Shown here piece after piece: positions 43,462 through 52,430 of a stretch of 64,000 nt of DNA (positions within the stretch are counted from its first letter, which is position 1; each line of letters begins with the position of its first letter). The position numbers and the translations under genes are program-made. The stretch comes from Rhizobium sp. Leaf371 (lineage in GTDB: Bacteria > Pseudomonadota > Alphaproteobacteria > Rhizobiales > Rhizobiaceae). Location of the stretch: positions 62,995 through 126,994 of the forward strand of contig NZ_LMQB01000029.1 of NCBI RefSeq assembly GCF_001424045.1. The letters are read 5' to 3'. The notes beneath the pieces are model-generated. The model did no database searches and had not been told where the DNA came from. It saw only the letters and a program-made list of their open reading frames with translations.

Positions 43462-44808
43462 CTATTCGGCGGCCGCAGCGTAGGGTTGGCGCCAGCGCGT
43501 GTGCGGATAGGGCAGGCCGAGATTGTCGCGCAGCGTGCGGCCTTCATAGGCCGTGCGGAACAGGCCGCGGCGCTGCAGCTCGGGAATGACGAGATCGACG
43601 AAATCGTTCAGCCCGGTCGGCAGCCAGGGCGGCAGGATGTTGAAGCCGTCGGCCCCCTCGTTCTCGAACCAGTCCTGCAGCGTATCGGCGATCTCGACGG
43701 CCGAGCCGACCAAAGTGAAATGGCCGCGGGCCGAGGCGATCCACTGATAGAGCTGGCGGATGGAGAAACCGTTCTCGTCGGCGATCTGGCGGATCAGCGC
43801 CTGCCGGCTCTTCATGCCCTCGGTCGGGGCGACGGGCGGCAGGGGGCCGTCGAGATCGAGGCCGCGGAGGTCGAGTTCGCCGCCGGTCAGCGCCTTGATA
43901 AGGGCGAGCCCGTCCTCCTCGACGATCAGGCCGGTGAGCTTTTCGTATTTCTCCTGCGCCTCGGCCCGCGTGCGGCCGATGAAGGGCGAGACGCCCGGCA
44001 TGACCAGGACATGCGCCGGATCGCGGCCGAGGCCTGTCGCCCGCGTCTTGATATCGCGGTAGAAGTCCTGCGCGGTTTCGAGCTTCTGGTGGGCGGTGAA
44101 GATCACCTCCGCGGTGGAGGCGGCGAGATCGCGCCCGTCTTCGGACTGGCCGGCCTGCACGATGACCGGATGGCCCTGCGCCGAGCGCAGCACGTTGAGC
44201 GGGCCTTCGACCTTGAAATGCTCGCCCTGGTGATCGATCCGGTGAACCTTGTCGACATCGAAATAGACGCCGCGGTCGCGATCGCGGACGAAGGCGTCGT
44301 CCTCGAAGCTTTCCCACAGCGCCTTGACCACCGCCACATGCTCGGCCGCGCGGCGATAGCGCGCCGCGTGCGGCAGCTGCCGGTCGCGGTTGAAGTTGCG
44401 CGCCGCCGCTTCCGTTGCCGTGGTCACCACGTTCCAGCCGGCACGGCCGCCCGAAATCAGGTCGAGCGAGGCGAACTTGCGGGCCAGCGCATAGGGCTCC
44501 TCATAGGTGGTGGAGGCCGTGGCGATGAAGCCGATATGCGTGGTGAACGGGGCGATCGCCGAAAACAGCGTCACCGGTTCGAAGCCGACGACCCGCGCAT
44601 TTCCGCCCTCGACCCCGCCGCCGAAGGCGACCGCCAGACCGTCGGCCAGAAAATAGGCATCGAACAGGCCGCGCTCGGCCGTCTGCGCCAGCTCGATATG
44701 GAATTTCAGATTGGTCGCGCCGTCGAGCGGCTGATCGGGATGCCGCCAGGCCGCGATATGCTGCCCGCCGCCGGGAAGAAAGGCTCCAAGTTTGATCTGC
44801 CGTGCCAT
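43462..44808 (-). CDS. NtaA/SnaA/DszA-family FMN-dependent monooxygenase
   Basis: A 448-residue luciferase-like monooxygenase of the nitrilotriacetate/dibenzothiophene-sulfone class. Typical blocks: QIKLGAFLPGGGQHIAAWRH, LAQTAERGLFDAYFLADGL, ATASTTYEEPYALARKFASL, DLISGGRAGWNVVTT, VQAGQSEDGRDLAA and WFENEGADGFNILPPWLPTG. It needs reduced FMN from a separate reductase, which is not encoded nearby. First gene of the operon, it probably releases sulfur from the imported organosulfur compound. Confidence 0.93.
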   Translation of the reverse strand: MARQIKLGAFLPGGGQHIAAWRHPDQPLDGATNLKFHIELAQTAERGLFDAYFLADGLAVAFGGGVEGGNARVVGFEPVTLFSAIAPFTTHIGFIATASTTYEEPYALARKFASLDLISGGRAGWNVVTTATEAAARNFNRDRQLPHAARYRRAAEHVAVVKALWESFEDDAFVRDRDRGVYFDVDKVHRIDHQGEHFKVEGPLNVLRSAQGHPVIVQAGQSEDGRDLAASTAEVIFTAHQKLETAQDFYRDIKTRATGLGRDPAHVLVMPGVSPFIGRTRAEAQEKYEKLTGLIVEEDGLALIKALTGGELDLRGLDLDGPLPPVAPTEGMKSRQALIRQIADENGFSIRQLYQWIASARGHFTLVGSAVEIADTLQDWFENEGADGFNILPPWLPTGLNDFVDLVIPELQRRGLFRTAYEGRTLRDNLGLPYPHTRWRQPYAAAAE

Positions 44809-45010
44809 GACATGCCCCTTCAGGTTCCAATGCCGCGCCGCACCCGGCCGCAACGGGGCAATTATCAAAGTTCATCTACAGACTTTATAGAGTAATTTTT
44901 TCGAAGAATGGACGCTGGGCGAACGGAAATTTCAGGAGAGGCGCGTGCGGTAGAACGGGGGTGGGGGGAAGATCTCTCCCGCCCGACGGCGCGGTGGGGG
45001 GAGGAATGGC

Positions 45011-46255
45011 CTAGGGAACGTGGCATCCGGCCGGCCGCGCTTTACCGTTGCGGGCAGCCCAGCTCTTCAGGCGTAGCCCGTTGAGCTTGATGAAGCCTTC
45101 CGCATCATGATGATCGTAGGTGCCCGAACCCTCTTCGAAGGTAACGAGATCCATCGAATAAAGCGAGTTTGCCGAGTTGCGAGCGATCAAATTTGCTGAA
45201 CCTTTGTAAAGCCTGAGCGTGACCTCGCCGCTGACATGGATCTGGCTCTGATCGATCAAAGCCTGCAGCATCTCCCGCTCCGGAGAAAACCAGAAGCCAT
45301 TATAGATCAGCGCGGCATAACGCGGCATGATGTCGTCCTTCAAATGAGCGGCAGCGCGATCGAGCGTGATCGACTCGATCCCGCGATGTGCATCGAGCAA
45401 GATCGTGCCGCCGGGTGTCTCGTAGACGCCACGGGATTTCATGCCGACGAACCGGTTTTCAACCAGATCGACCCTGCCGATCCCGTGCTTGCCGCCCAAC
45501 CTGTTGAGTTCTGTCAGAAGTGCAGCCGGCGTCAGGGCGATGCCATTCACCGAAACGGCATCCCCTTTCTCAAAACCGATGACGACGGTCTCTGGTTCGT
45601 CCGGCGCATTCAGGGGATCGACTGTTCGCTGATAGACATCGTCAGGTGCAATCGCTGAGGGATCCTCCAGGATTTTTCCTTCCGTCGAGGTATGCAGGAG
45701 GTTCGCATCGATCGAGAAGGGCGCTTCTCCGCGCTTGTCCTTCGGAATCGCAATTCCGTGCTGTTCGGCATACGCGATCAACTGCGTGCGGGATTGAATA
45801 GTCCACTGCCGCCAGGGGGCGATGATTTCGATCGACGGATCGAGCGCATTGGCCGCCAATTCGAAGCGCACCTGATCATTGCCCTTGCCGGTGGCGCCAT
45901 GAGCGATGGCGTCGGCGCCAACCTCGCTTGCAATGCGGACAAGATGTTTGGCGATCAGCGGCCGTGCAATGGAGGAACCCAGGAGATAGCGACCCTCGTA
46001 GAGCGTATTGGCGCGAAACATCGGAAAAACGAAGTCACGAACGAACTCCTCGCGAACATCGATAATCCGAATGTCCTTGACGCCAAGCCGCTCGGCCTTT
46101 TCGCGGACGGGCTCCAGCTCCTCGCCTTGGCCCAGATCCGCCGTGAACGTGACCACGTCGCAACGATACGTCTCCTGCAGCCACTTCAGAATGATGGAGG
46201 TGTCCAGCCCTCCCGAGTAGGACAGCACGATCTTCCCTATCGTTCTCGTTATCAT
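45011..46255 (-). CDS. argG: Argininosuccinate synthase
   Basis: Joins citrulline and aspartate with ATP in arginine synthesis. The 414-residue protein has the P-loop [54 protein letters not shown], the citrulline-contact TRTQ-like [14 protein letters not shown] and [20 protein letters not shown], and so looks complete. Start ATG 46255 has GGAGG 5 bases upstream, inside a longer frame with ATG 46267. Its location on a plasmid, composition a little AT-richer than neighbours, and the divergent Lrp gene suggest an accessory copy. The C-terminus is slightly extended ([12 protein letters not shown]). Confidence 0.95.
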   Translation of the reverse strand: MITRTIGKIVLSYSGGLDTSIILKWLQETYRCDVVTFTADLGQGEELEPVREKAERLGVKDIRIIDVREEFVRDFVFPMFRANTLYEGRYLLGSSIARPLIAKHLVRIASEVGADAIAHGATGKGNDQVRFELAANALDPSIEIIAPWRQWTIQSRTQLIAYAEQHGIAIPKDKRGEAPFSIDANLLHTSTEGKILEDPSAIAPDDVYQRTVDPLNAPDEPETVVIGFEKGDAVSVNGIALTPAALLTELNRLGGKHGIGRVDLVENRFVGMKSRGVYETPGGTILLDAHRGIESITLDRAAAHLKDDIMPRYAALIYNGFWFSPEREMLQALIDQSQIHVSGEVTLRLYKGSANLIARNSANSLYSMDLVTFEEGSGTYDHHDAEGFIKLNGLRLKSWAARNGKARPAGCHVP

Positions 46256-46341
46256 CTTCGCCTCCATGTTGAACGTGCAAAACGATAGATCAAAGCCCGC
46301 GCAATGAGATCGCAAAGAATTCACCGATTTGAAGAAATTTG

Positions 46342-46352
46342 GCATATTATGC
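46342..46352. promoter_or_regulatory. Candidate Lrp-family binding palindrome
   Basis: GCATATTATGC is an 11-base palindrome in the AT-rich argG-lrp gap, flanked by TTTG and TAATAATG. It lies 28 bases before the GTG start of the Lrp gene. Lrp/AsnC proteins often bind AT-rich imperfect palindromes in their own promoters. Confidence 0.45.
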
Positions 46353-46379
46353 TAATAATGTTTCTGATGGAGCCATATC

Positions 46380-46856
46380 GTGTCATTTCGATTCGACGAG
46401 ATCGACCGCCGTATTCTGAAGGTACTCCAGCGGGACGGCCGCATGTCCAATATCGACCTGGCGAGGGAAGTGGGCCTCTCGCCTTCGCCATGCTTGCGCC
46501 GTGTCCGGCTTTTGGAAGAAGCGGGGATCATTGATCGCTACGTCGCGGTTCTCGATCCGACGAAAGTGGGCGCCGGCCTGACGGTGTTTGCCCGCGTCTG
46601 GTTCAAAACGCAGGATGCACAGGTTACGCTTCAATTTGCGGAAGCCATCAGACGCCTACCGGAAGTCATGGAATGCTACCTGACCACCGGAGAGTGCGAC
46701 GCTATCCTGCGCATCGTGACCGCCGACCTCCACAGCTATTGGCGTTTCCAGGCGGATCACCTGACGCGTATTGCAAGCGTCCTGAACGTCAAAACGGATG
46801 TTCCGATGGAAACGATCAAGCGGAGTTTCGAATTGCCGTTGGCAGTATCGTCCTGA
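46380..46856 (+). CDS. Lrp/AsnC-family transcriptional regulator
   Basis: A 158-residue regulator: N-terminal HTH (DEIDRRILKVLQRDGRMSNI, then DLAREVGLSPSPCLRRVRLL) and a C-terminal RAM ligand domain (LPEVMECYLTTGECDAILRI, SVLNVKTDVPMETIK). It starts with GTG 46380 after TGGAG. It is divergent from argG and probably controls it in response to an amino acid such as arginine or a precursor; the ligand is inferred only from the neighbour. Confidence 0.93.
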   Translation: MSFRFDEIDRRILKVLQRDGRMSNIDLAREVGLSPSPCLRRVRLLEEAGIIDRYVAVLDPTKVGAGLTVFARVWFKTQDAQVTLQFAEAIRRLPEVMECYLTTGECDAILRIVTADLHSYWRFQADHLTRIASVLNVKTDVPMETIKRSFELPLAVSS

Positions 46857-47066
46857 TCACGTGACTCTGGCGCGTCGCTGCGCGATATCCCTCCAGACCG
46901 GCCGGAATGCTTCCGCCCGAGAAGACCCGCAACCGCATCGCGTTCGCGAAATATCGCGGTCCGGCGTTCGGGTTTCGGTGGCGCGGCGGGGGAGGGATGG
47001 CTTATAGAGCGGGCATCCGGACGGCGCGGGGCGGCGCCCGAAACATGTCCGCAGGGAACGACAGCG

Positions 47067-47822
47067 ATGACGACAGAGAACCGACCGCGCGAGATCTATG
47101 CGATCGCCGACATTCACGGACGCGCCGATCTGCTCGACGCGCTGCTCGGCTTCATCGCGCAGGATGCCGCCCGGCAAGGATCGAGCCCCGTCCTCGTCTT
47201 CCTCGGCGATCTCATCGACCGCGGGCCGGAAAGTCCGCGGGTGCTCGATCAGGTCTCGGCGGCGCTCGATTTCTATCCGGGCTCGCGGCTGATCCTCGGC
47301 AATCACGATTATTATCTGCGCGAGCTTCTGCGCGGCACGCTGGCACCGGAGGATGCGGTCAACTGGCTGGATTGGGGCGGTGTTGCCACGCTCAGCGCCT
47401 ATTCGAACCGGCCGGTGCCGGATCTCGACAATATCGCGGCCGAGATCCGCGCCGCCCATCCGCATCATGTCACGCTTCTGGAAACGGCGCTGACCTACAA
47501 GGAGATCGGCCGCTTCTGCTTCGTCCATGCCGGCATCCGGCCGGGGGTCGCGCTTCTGCTGCAGACCGAATACGACCTGCGCTGGATCCGCGCCGGCTTC
47601 CTCGATCACACCGACGTCTTCGACCATGTGGTGCTGCACGGCCACACGATCACAGCCTCGCTGCGGCCGGAAATTCACGCCAACCGCATCGCGCTCGACA
47701 CCGGTGCCTACCGCACCGGCCGCCTGACCGCCGCCGTGATCCGCGACGACGCCCTGTCGCACTTCGTCTCGACCGAGGTGGACGGGACGGGCGCCATCCA
47801 CGTCGGCGAATGGCGCCCGTGA
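47067..47822 (+). CDS. Serine/threonine-type metallophosphoesterase
   Basis: A 251-residue calcineurin-like phosphoesterase of the PrpA/ApaH type. Metal-binding motifs are in order: IYAIADIHGRADLL (D and H), VFLGDLIDRGPES (GDxxDRG), LILGNHDYYLRELL (GNHD/E), FVHAGIRPGV and VVLHGHTITA. It could hydrolyse phosphoproteins or bis-nucleoside tetraphosphates. It stands alone. Confidence 0.92.
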   Translation: MTTENRPREIYAIADIHGRADLLDALLGFIAQDAARQGSSPVLVFLGDLIDRGPESPRVLDQVSAALDFYPGSRLILGNHDYYLRELLRGTLAPEDAVNWLDWGGVATLSAYSNRPVPDLDNIAAEIRAAHPHHVTLLETALTYKEIGRFCFVHAGIRPGVALLLQTEYDLRWIRAGFLDHTDVFDHVVLHGHTITASLRPEIHANRIALDTGAYRTGRLTAAVIRDDALSHFVSTEVDGTGAIHVGEWRP

Positions 47823-47853
47823 GGGGATGCGGGGTTTCGCGTCAACGCGCGGC

Positions 47854-48618
47854 TCAGGTCCGCGTGATCGAGACGCCGCCATCGACCAGCATGGCGGTGC
47901 CGCTGACGAAGCTCGAATCGTCTGAGGCGAGGTAGAGGACGGATCGGGCCAGTTCCTCGGGCGTCGCCACGCGCTTCAGGGCGTGAAGCTGGGTCACGAA
48001 GGCCACTTTCTCGGGCGTGTTGTTCATTTCGCGGTACATGTCGGTATCGACCGCGCCCGGCAGCACGGCGTTGACACGGACGTTCTTCGGTCCGAATTCC
48101 GCAGCCAGCACCTGGGTGAGGCCGATCAGGCCCGACTTGCTGGCGGCATAGGCGGCAACGCCGGGAAAGGCGAAGCTGTATCCGACGAAGGTCGATGTGA
48201 AGATCACCGAGCCGCCGCCGTTGCGCTCCATCTGCGCGATCTGGTGCTTGGCCGCAAGGAAGGAGGCGGTCAGGTTGATCGTCAGCGCCTCGGCAAAGCC
48301 CGCTTCCGAAACGCCGGTGCTCGGCCCCGCTTCGCCCATGATGCCGGCATTGTTGAAGGCGATGTCGAGCCGGCCATAATGCTCGACGGCGGTGGCGACG
48401 AGCGCCCGGTGATAGTCTTCCGAGCGGACATCGCCGGCAAGCGCGATGGCGGTTCCGCCGTCGGCGGCGATCTCCGCGACCAGCCGGTCGAGTTCGGCCG
48501 GGCGGCGGGCGCCGACGACGACCTTCGCACCCTCGGCGGCAAAGAGCTTGGCCGTTGCGCGGCCGATGCCGGCGCTCGCACCGGTGACGATGGCGACTTT
48601 TTCTTCCAGACGGGGCAT
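47854..48618 (-). CDS. SDR-family oxidoreductase
   Basis: A 254-residue short-chain dehydrogenase with VAIVTGASAGIGRATAKLFA, FNNAGIMGEAG, Ser in FTSTFVGYSF, Tyr/Lys in AAYAASKSGLIGLT, and VSGTAMLVDGGVSITRT. GARRP after beta-2 suggests NADP. Start ATG 48618 with GGAGATC upstream; the longer frame runs through the divergent LysR gene and is rejected. The LysR gene at 48731 points away and probably regulates it. Substrate unknown. Confidence 0.92.
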   Translation of the reverse strand: MPRLEEKVAIVTGASAGIGRATAKLFAAEGAKVVVGARRPAELDRLVAEIAADGGTAIALAGDVRSEDYHRALVATAVEHYGRLDIAFNNAGIMGEAGPSTGVSEAGFAEALTINLTASFLAAKHQIAQMERNGGGSVIFTSTFVGYSFAFPGVAAYAASKSGLIGLTQVLAAEFGPKNVRVNAVLPGAVDTDMYREMNNTPEKVAFVTQLHALKRVATPEELARSVLYLASDDSSFVSGTAMLVDGGVSITRT

Positions 48619-48730
48619 TTTTGATCTCCAGGATGGCGTTGGGCCGAAGTTGGCGTCCAAAGCGTAAGCGGAAGATGGCATTTCCGCCGCGTTCGGATTA
48701 GCCTCCGATCGGCGGAACTCGAATTCGGAA

Positions 48731-49639
48731 ATGCCGAACGTGATCAGGGTCGAAGGCATAACGGCGTTTGTGGCGGTGGTGGAATCCGGTTCCGTGAGCG
48801 AGGCGGCACGCCGGCTGCGCCTGTCGAAATCGGTGGTCAGCGAAAGGCTGGCCGAGCTCGAACGGTCGCTCGGCGGCATGCTGCTGCACCGCACGACGCG
48901 CAAGCTGACCCTGACGGAGGACGGCCTTGCCTTTCTCGGTCGCGCCACCCGCATCCTGGAGGAGATCGAACAGGCAGCGGCCGAGATGAGCGAGCGGCGC
49001 GGCACGCTCTCAGGCCCCGTGCGGCTCGCCGCACCCGTCACCTTCGGGCGCATGCATCTCGGGCCGGCGCTCTATCCGTTTCTGGCGGCGCATCCCGGCA
49101 TCGAGCTGGTGCTCGACCTGAACGACCGGCGCGTCGATGTCGCCTCGGACGGCTATGACGCGATCATCCGCCATGGGCCGATCGCAGACTCGCGTCTCGT
49201 CGTGTGGACGCTCAGCCGCAGCCGCCGATTGCTGGTCGCCTCCCCGGATTATCTGCTGCGCAACGGCGTGCCGAAGACGCTCGCCGATCTCGATCGGCAC
49301 AAGGCGATCTTCTATACCAACCGGGGCGTGGCCGACTGGCGGTTTGCCACCCCGGAGGGGCCGGCCGTGGTGCGCGCCCGGCAGGCCGTGGGCATGAACA
49401 ATGGCGACATGATGCGCGACGCGGCCATTGCCGGGCTCGGCATCGCCCTCCTGCCGGTCTTCATCGTCGGGCCGTCGGTGCGCGAGGGGTTGCTCAGCGA
49501 GATCGTCATCGACCACGAGCCGGAGGTGGAATTCATCTATATGGCCCATCCGGAGGGGCGAAACCCCTCGGCCAAGCTGCGCGCGGTGGCCGATCACCTG
49601 CGCAAGACCTTCGGCGATCCGCCCTATTGGGACGGATGA
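48731..49639 (+). CDS. LysR-family transcriptional regulator
   Basis: A 302-residue LysR regulator: HTH (ITAFVAVVESGSVSEAARRL, RLSKSVVSERLAELERSLGG) and effector domain (SGPVRLAAPVTFGRMHLGPA). It is divergent from the SDR gene with 112 bases between starts, which should hold a shared operator. It is followed by the dienelactone hydrolase gene on the same strand after 149 bases. Confidence 0.92.
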   Translation: MPNVIRVEGITAFVAVVESGSVSEAARRLRLSKSVVSERLAELERSLGGMLLHRTTRKLTLTEDGLAFLGRATRILEEIEQAAAEMSERRGTLSGPVRLAAPVTFGRMHLGPALYPFLAAHPGIELVLDLNDRRVDVASDGYDAIIRHGPIADSRLVVWTLSRSRRLLVASPDYLLRNGVPKTLADLDRHKAIFYTNRGVADWRFATPEGPAVVRARQAVGMNNGDMMRDAAIAGLGIALLPVFIVGPSVREGLLSEIVIDHEPEVEFIYMAHPEGRNPSAKLRAVADHLRKTFGDPPYWDG

Positions 49640-49788
49640 TCGCGGGCGTCGGGTTTTCGGCGGATCTCGCGCCGCCGGGAACCCCGGTCCCGGACATCGA
49701 GGCCTTGCGCTTCCGCCCGACCGCCCCACATGCTCGACACGCGCAGCGTTCCGCCGCGCGGCCACGCAACATGAAAGAAGGGTCTGAC

Positions 49789-50457
49789 ATGGGCCAGATG
49801 ATCAAGCTGACGGCCGCCGATGGCGTGACGATCGGTGCCTACAAAGCCGAGCCTGACGGCGCGCCGCGCGGGGCGATCGTCCTGCTGCAGGAGATTTTCG
49901 GGGTGAACGCCCATATCCGGCGGGTCGCCGACCGGTTTGCGGGCGACGGCTATCTCGTCGTCGCCCCTGCTCTGTTCGATCGCGTCGAGCCCGATGTCGA
50001 ACTCGGCTACGATGCCGAGGCCTTCCCGTCGGCCGTCGCGCTCGTCCAGCGGGTCGATCACGCCAAGAAGCCGCTCGATGTCGCCGCGGCGGTGACGGCG
50101 GCGTCGGAGGGCGGCAAGGTGGCGGTCGTCGGCTATTGCTGGGGCGGGTCGCTCGCCTATGACGCGGCCTGTTCGGCCGCGGGCGTGACGGCTGCCGTCG
50201 GCTATTACGGCGGCAACATCGCCAAATCGCTCGACCGTACGCCGAAGGTGCCGCTGATCCTGCATTTCGGCGAGCATGACGATCATATCCCCCTGCGCGA
50301 CGTGGACGCGATCCGCGCCGCCCTGCCGGATGTGCCGATCTACACCTATGATGCCGGTCACGGTTTCAATTGCGACGCGCGCGCGTCCTTCGATGCGCCG
50401 AGCGCCGCCAAGGCGCTGGAGCGCACACTCGCCTTCCTGTCGGAGACGGTGGGGTAG
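49789..50457 (+). CDS. Dienelactone hydrolase-family protein
   Basis: A 222-residue alpha/beta hydrolase of the carboxymethylenebutenolidase family. The nucleophile Cys is in VVGYCWGGSLAYDAA, the acid in FGEHDDHIPLRDVD, and the His in YDAGHGFNCDARAS, completing the Cys-Asp-His triad typical of DLH. Family blocks RGAIVLLQEIFGVNAHIRRV and RFAGDGYLVVAPALFDR are present. Start ATG 49789 with AAGGG. There is no aromatic ring-cleavage pathway nearby, so the substrate is probably another lactone or ester. Confidence 0.92.
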   Translation: MGQMIKLTAADGVTIGAYKAEPDGAPRGAIVLLQEIFGVNAHIRRVADRFAGDGYLVVAPALFDRVEPDVELGYDAEAFPSAVALVQRVDHAKKPLDVAAAVTAASEGGKVAVVGYCWGGSLAYDAACSAAGVTAAVGYYGGNIAKSLDRTPKVPLILHFGEHDDHIPLRDVDAIRAALPDVPIYTYDAGHGFNCDARASFDAPSAAKALERTLAFLSETVG

Positions 50458-50478
50458 ACGCCGCACGCTCTCAAGACC

Positions 50479-50528
50479 GGCATATCCCATCGACATCTCC
50501 CGTTCTGCAGGCTGAGATGGGATATGCC
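50479..50528. promoter_or_regulatory. Inverted repeat in the vapBC promoter region
   Basis: GGCATATCCCATC (50479-50491) and GATGGGATATGCC (50516-50528) are perfect 13-base arms around 24 bases. It ends 37 bases before the vapB start. Vap complexes repress themselves at inverted repeats in this position. It could alternatively terminate the hydrolase mRNA, though no T-run follows. Confidence 0.6.
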
Positions 50529-50565
50529 AGCCGTCTAAGGCGGCAGGGATCAGAGGACTTCGATC

Positions 50566-50796
50566 ATGGAACAGGGCGTCGTCTTCCGGAGCAATCGAAG
50601 CCAGGCCATCCGCCTGCCGAAGGCGGTGGCGCTGCCGGACGATGTCAAGCGCGTCGATATCGTCGCGGTCGGGCGCACGCGGATCATCGCGCCGGCGGGC
50701 GAGGTCTGGGACAGCTGGTTCGACGGACCGGAGGCGAGCGGGGATTTTATGGACGAGCGGAACCAGCCGGCCGGCCAGGCGCGCGAAGCCTTCTGA
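50566..50796 (+). CDS. vapB: VapB-family antitoxin
   Basis: A 76-residue AbrB-fold antitoxin. The DNA-binding swapped-hairpin motif is VVFRSNRSQAIRLPKAVALP (about 5-24), followed by a toxin-neutralising C-terminus. Its stop overlaps the start of the toxin gene (TGATG). Together they likely stabilise the replicon by killing plasmid-free cells. Confidence 0.9.
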   Translation: MEQGVVFRSNRSQAIRLPKAVALPDDVKRVDIVAVGRTRIIAPAGEVWDSWFDGPEASGDFMDERNQPAGQAREAF

Positions 50797-51197
50797 TGCT
50801 CCGCTACATGCTGGACACGAATATCTGCATCTATACCATCAAGAACCGGCCGCCTGCCGTGCGCGATGCGTTCAACCGCCACTCCGGTCAACTGTGCATC
50901 AGCGCGGTCAGCCTGATGGAACTGCTCTACGGGGCCGAGAAATCGGTAAGCCCGGCGGCCAATCTGCAGGTGGTCGAGGGCTTTGCCGCGCGGCTCGACG
51001 TGCTGCCTTACGATGAACTGGCGGCCGGCCACACCGGACAATTGCGCGCTGAACTCTCCCGGGCGGGGACGCCGATCGGCCCCTACGACCAGCTGATCGC
51101 CGGCCACGCCCGGTCGCGCGGCCTGACCCTCGTCACCAACAACCGCCGCGACTCCACCCGCGTCCCCGGCCTGCGGGTCGAGGACTGGACCGGGTAG
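50796..51197 (+). CDS. vapC: VapC-family PIN-domain toxin ribonuclease
   Basis: A 133-residue PIN ribonuclease. Conserved acidic residues appear in YMLDTNICIYTIKNRP (Asp7), SLMELLYGAEKS (Glu), and PIGPYDQLIAGHARSRGL (Asp), with the C-terminal TLVTNNRRDSTRVPGL in which the usual N-x-x-[DE]-F Phe is not kept. Targets in the family are initiator tRNA or rRNA. Coupled to vapB by a 1-base overlap. A third parS site lies about 100 bases downstream. Confidence 0.92.
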   Translation: MLRYMLDTNICIYTIKNRPPAVRDAFNRHSGQLCISAVSLMELLYGAEKSVSPAANLQVVEGFAARLDVLPYDELAAGHTGQLRAELSRAGTPIGPYDQLIAGHARSRGLTLVTNNRRDSTRVPGLRVEDWTG

Positions 51198-51294
51198 AGG
51201 GTCGCACGTCGCGTGGAGACCGCTGAGCGCAACGTCGACACGGTCGCGACGATTGAATGTCGATCCGGGGAGGTCGAGGCGCCCGGCGACTCAC

Positions 51295-51316
51295 CCAGTT
51301 GACAGCTGTCAACTGG
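51295..51316. other. parS-like centromere site 3, distant from repABC
   Basis: A perfect 22-base palindrome with the same 16-base core GTTGACAGCTGTCAAC (51298-51313) as the two sites before repA. It lies in the gap between the convergent vapC and gpsA-like genes, about 15.7 kb from site 2. Chance occurrence of an identical 16-mer three times in 64 kb is very unlikely. Confidence 0.85.
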
Positions 51317-51366
51317 TATCAGGGAAAGCGCCTGCGGACGGGGCCGGTCTTCGGCCGGCCGGTGCC

Positions 51367-52404
51367 TCAGGCGTGGAGCGTTTCGAAATCGAAGTCGAAG
51401 CGGGTGTCGTTCAGGACGGCGGTGACGATGGCTTGGGCGAGGGGGAAGGCGAGGGGGGAGGCGGGGGTGGCGTTGGCGGCCGTTTCGAGCAAAGCGGCGA
51501 CGACGCGGGCGGTGTCGATGCCCTCGACGGTCTCGTTGGCCAGTTCCTGCGTCACCGCCTCTGCGACCGTGCGGTCGCGGCCGAGGCTGTGGCCGAGGCG
51601 GCTGTTGCGGCCGCCGCCGACGGTCACGTGGAGATCGCCGATGCCGGCGAGGTCGAAGGCGGTCTGGCGCCTGCCGCCGATCAGCGCGCAGAGGTCGGCC
51701 ATTTCCTGCACCGCCTGGGTGAAGGCGGCGGCCGTCGGGTTCTTCGACTGGCCGTCGGCGCGCAGCGTGTCGGGATAGCGGGTCTGCATGGCGCTGACGC
51801 CGATGGCAAAGAAGTTCTTGAGCGCCGCGCAGGCCTCCACCCCGGTCAGGTCGTCGCTGGCGGCAAGGCGGTAATAGGGCGTGCGGAAGAGGGCGGCCAC
51901 CCGTTCCGCGTCGCGCGTCTCGCGCGCCGCATAGACGCTGGAGGTCGGCAGGCGCAGCGCCAGCTCGCGCGCGATGCAGGGCCCGCCGATGCCGATGAAG
52001 GTGCCGAGCCGGGCGATGCGCGCCGGCACCGTCTCGGCGAAGGTGACGACGGCGTCGTCCCTGCGGTCGAGCCCCTTGGTCACAAAGGCGATGGTCGTCT
52101 GCCGGCGAAGCAGGCCGTTCAGCCGCTCCACGGCCCAGGCGATGCCGGGGCTGCTGACGCCGACGACGACGAGGTCGGCCCGGTCGGCCTCCGCCGCGGT
52201 CAGCGCGTCGTCGGCCAGCACGCGGACGGAGGGGGCAAGCGGCGCATCGAGCTTCGGATGCGTGCCCGCCGTGGCCTGCATCCGCGCGATCGTCGCCGCG
52301 TCGAGCGGCGTGCCGGCGAGAACGACGTCGTGGCCGTTGTCGCTCGCGGGCACGGCAAGCGCCGTTCCCATCACGCCCGCGCCGAGGATCAGAATATGGG
52401 CCAT
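51367..52404 (-). CDS. NAD(P)-dependent glycerol-3-phosphate dehydrogenase (GpsA-like)
   Basis: A 345-residue dehydrogenase of the GpsA family, interconverting dihydroxyacetone phosphate and sn-glycerol 3-phosphate or a related polyol phosphate. It has the Rossmann motif HILILGAGVMGTALAVPASD, TIAFVTKGLDRRD, GGPCIARELALRLPT, the catalytic Lys region GVEACAALKNFFAIG, and AGIGDLHVTVGGGRNSRLG. Start ATG 52404 with GGAGACC; it is the last gene of the ten-gene minus-strand operon. The polyol operon context suggests a catabolic paralogue rather than the housekeeping copy. Confidence 0.92.
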   Translation of the reverse strand: MAHILILGAGVMGTALAVPASDNGHDVVLAGTPLDAATIARMQATAGTHPKLDAPLAPSVRVLADDALTAAEADRADLVVVGVSSPGIAWAVERLNGLLRRQTTIAFVTKGLDRRDDAVVTFAETVPARIARLGTFIGIGGPCIARELALRLPTSSVYAARETRDAERVAALFRTPYYRLAASDDLTGVEACAALKNFFAIGVSAMQTRYPDTLRADGQSKNPTAAAFTQAVQEMADLCALIGGRRQTAFDLAGIGDLHVTVGGGRNSRLGHSLGRDRTVAEAVTQELANETVEGIDTARVVAALLETAANATPASPLAFPLAQAIVTAVLNDTRFDFDFETLHA

Positions 52405-52430
52405 GGACGGTCTCCTCTCCGGGACAAGGG

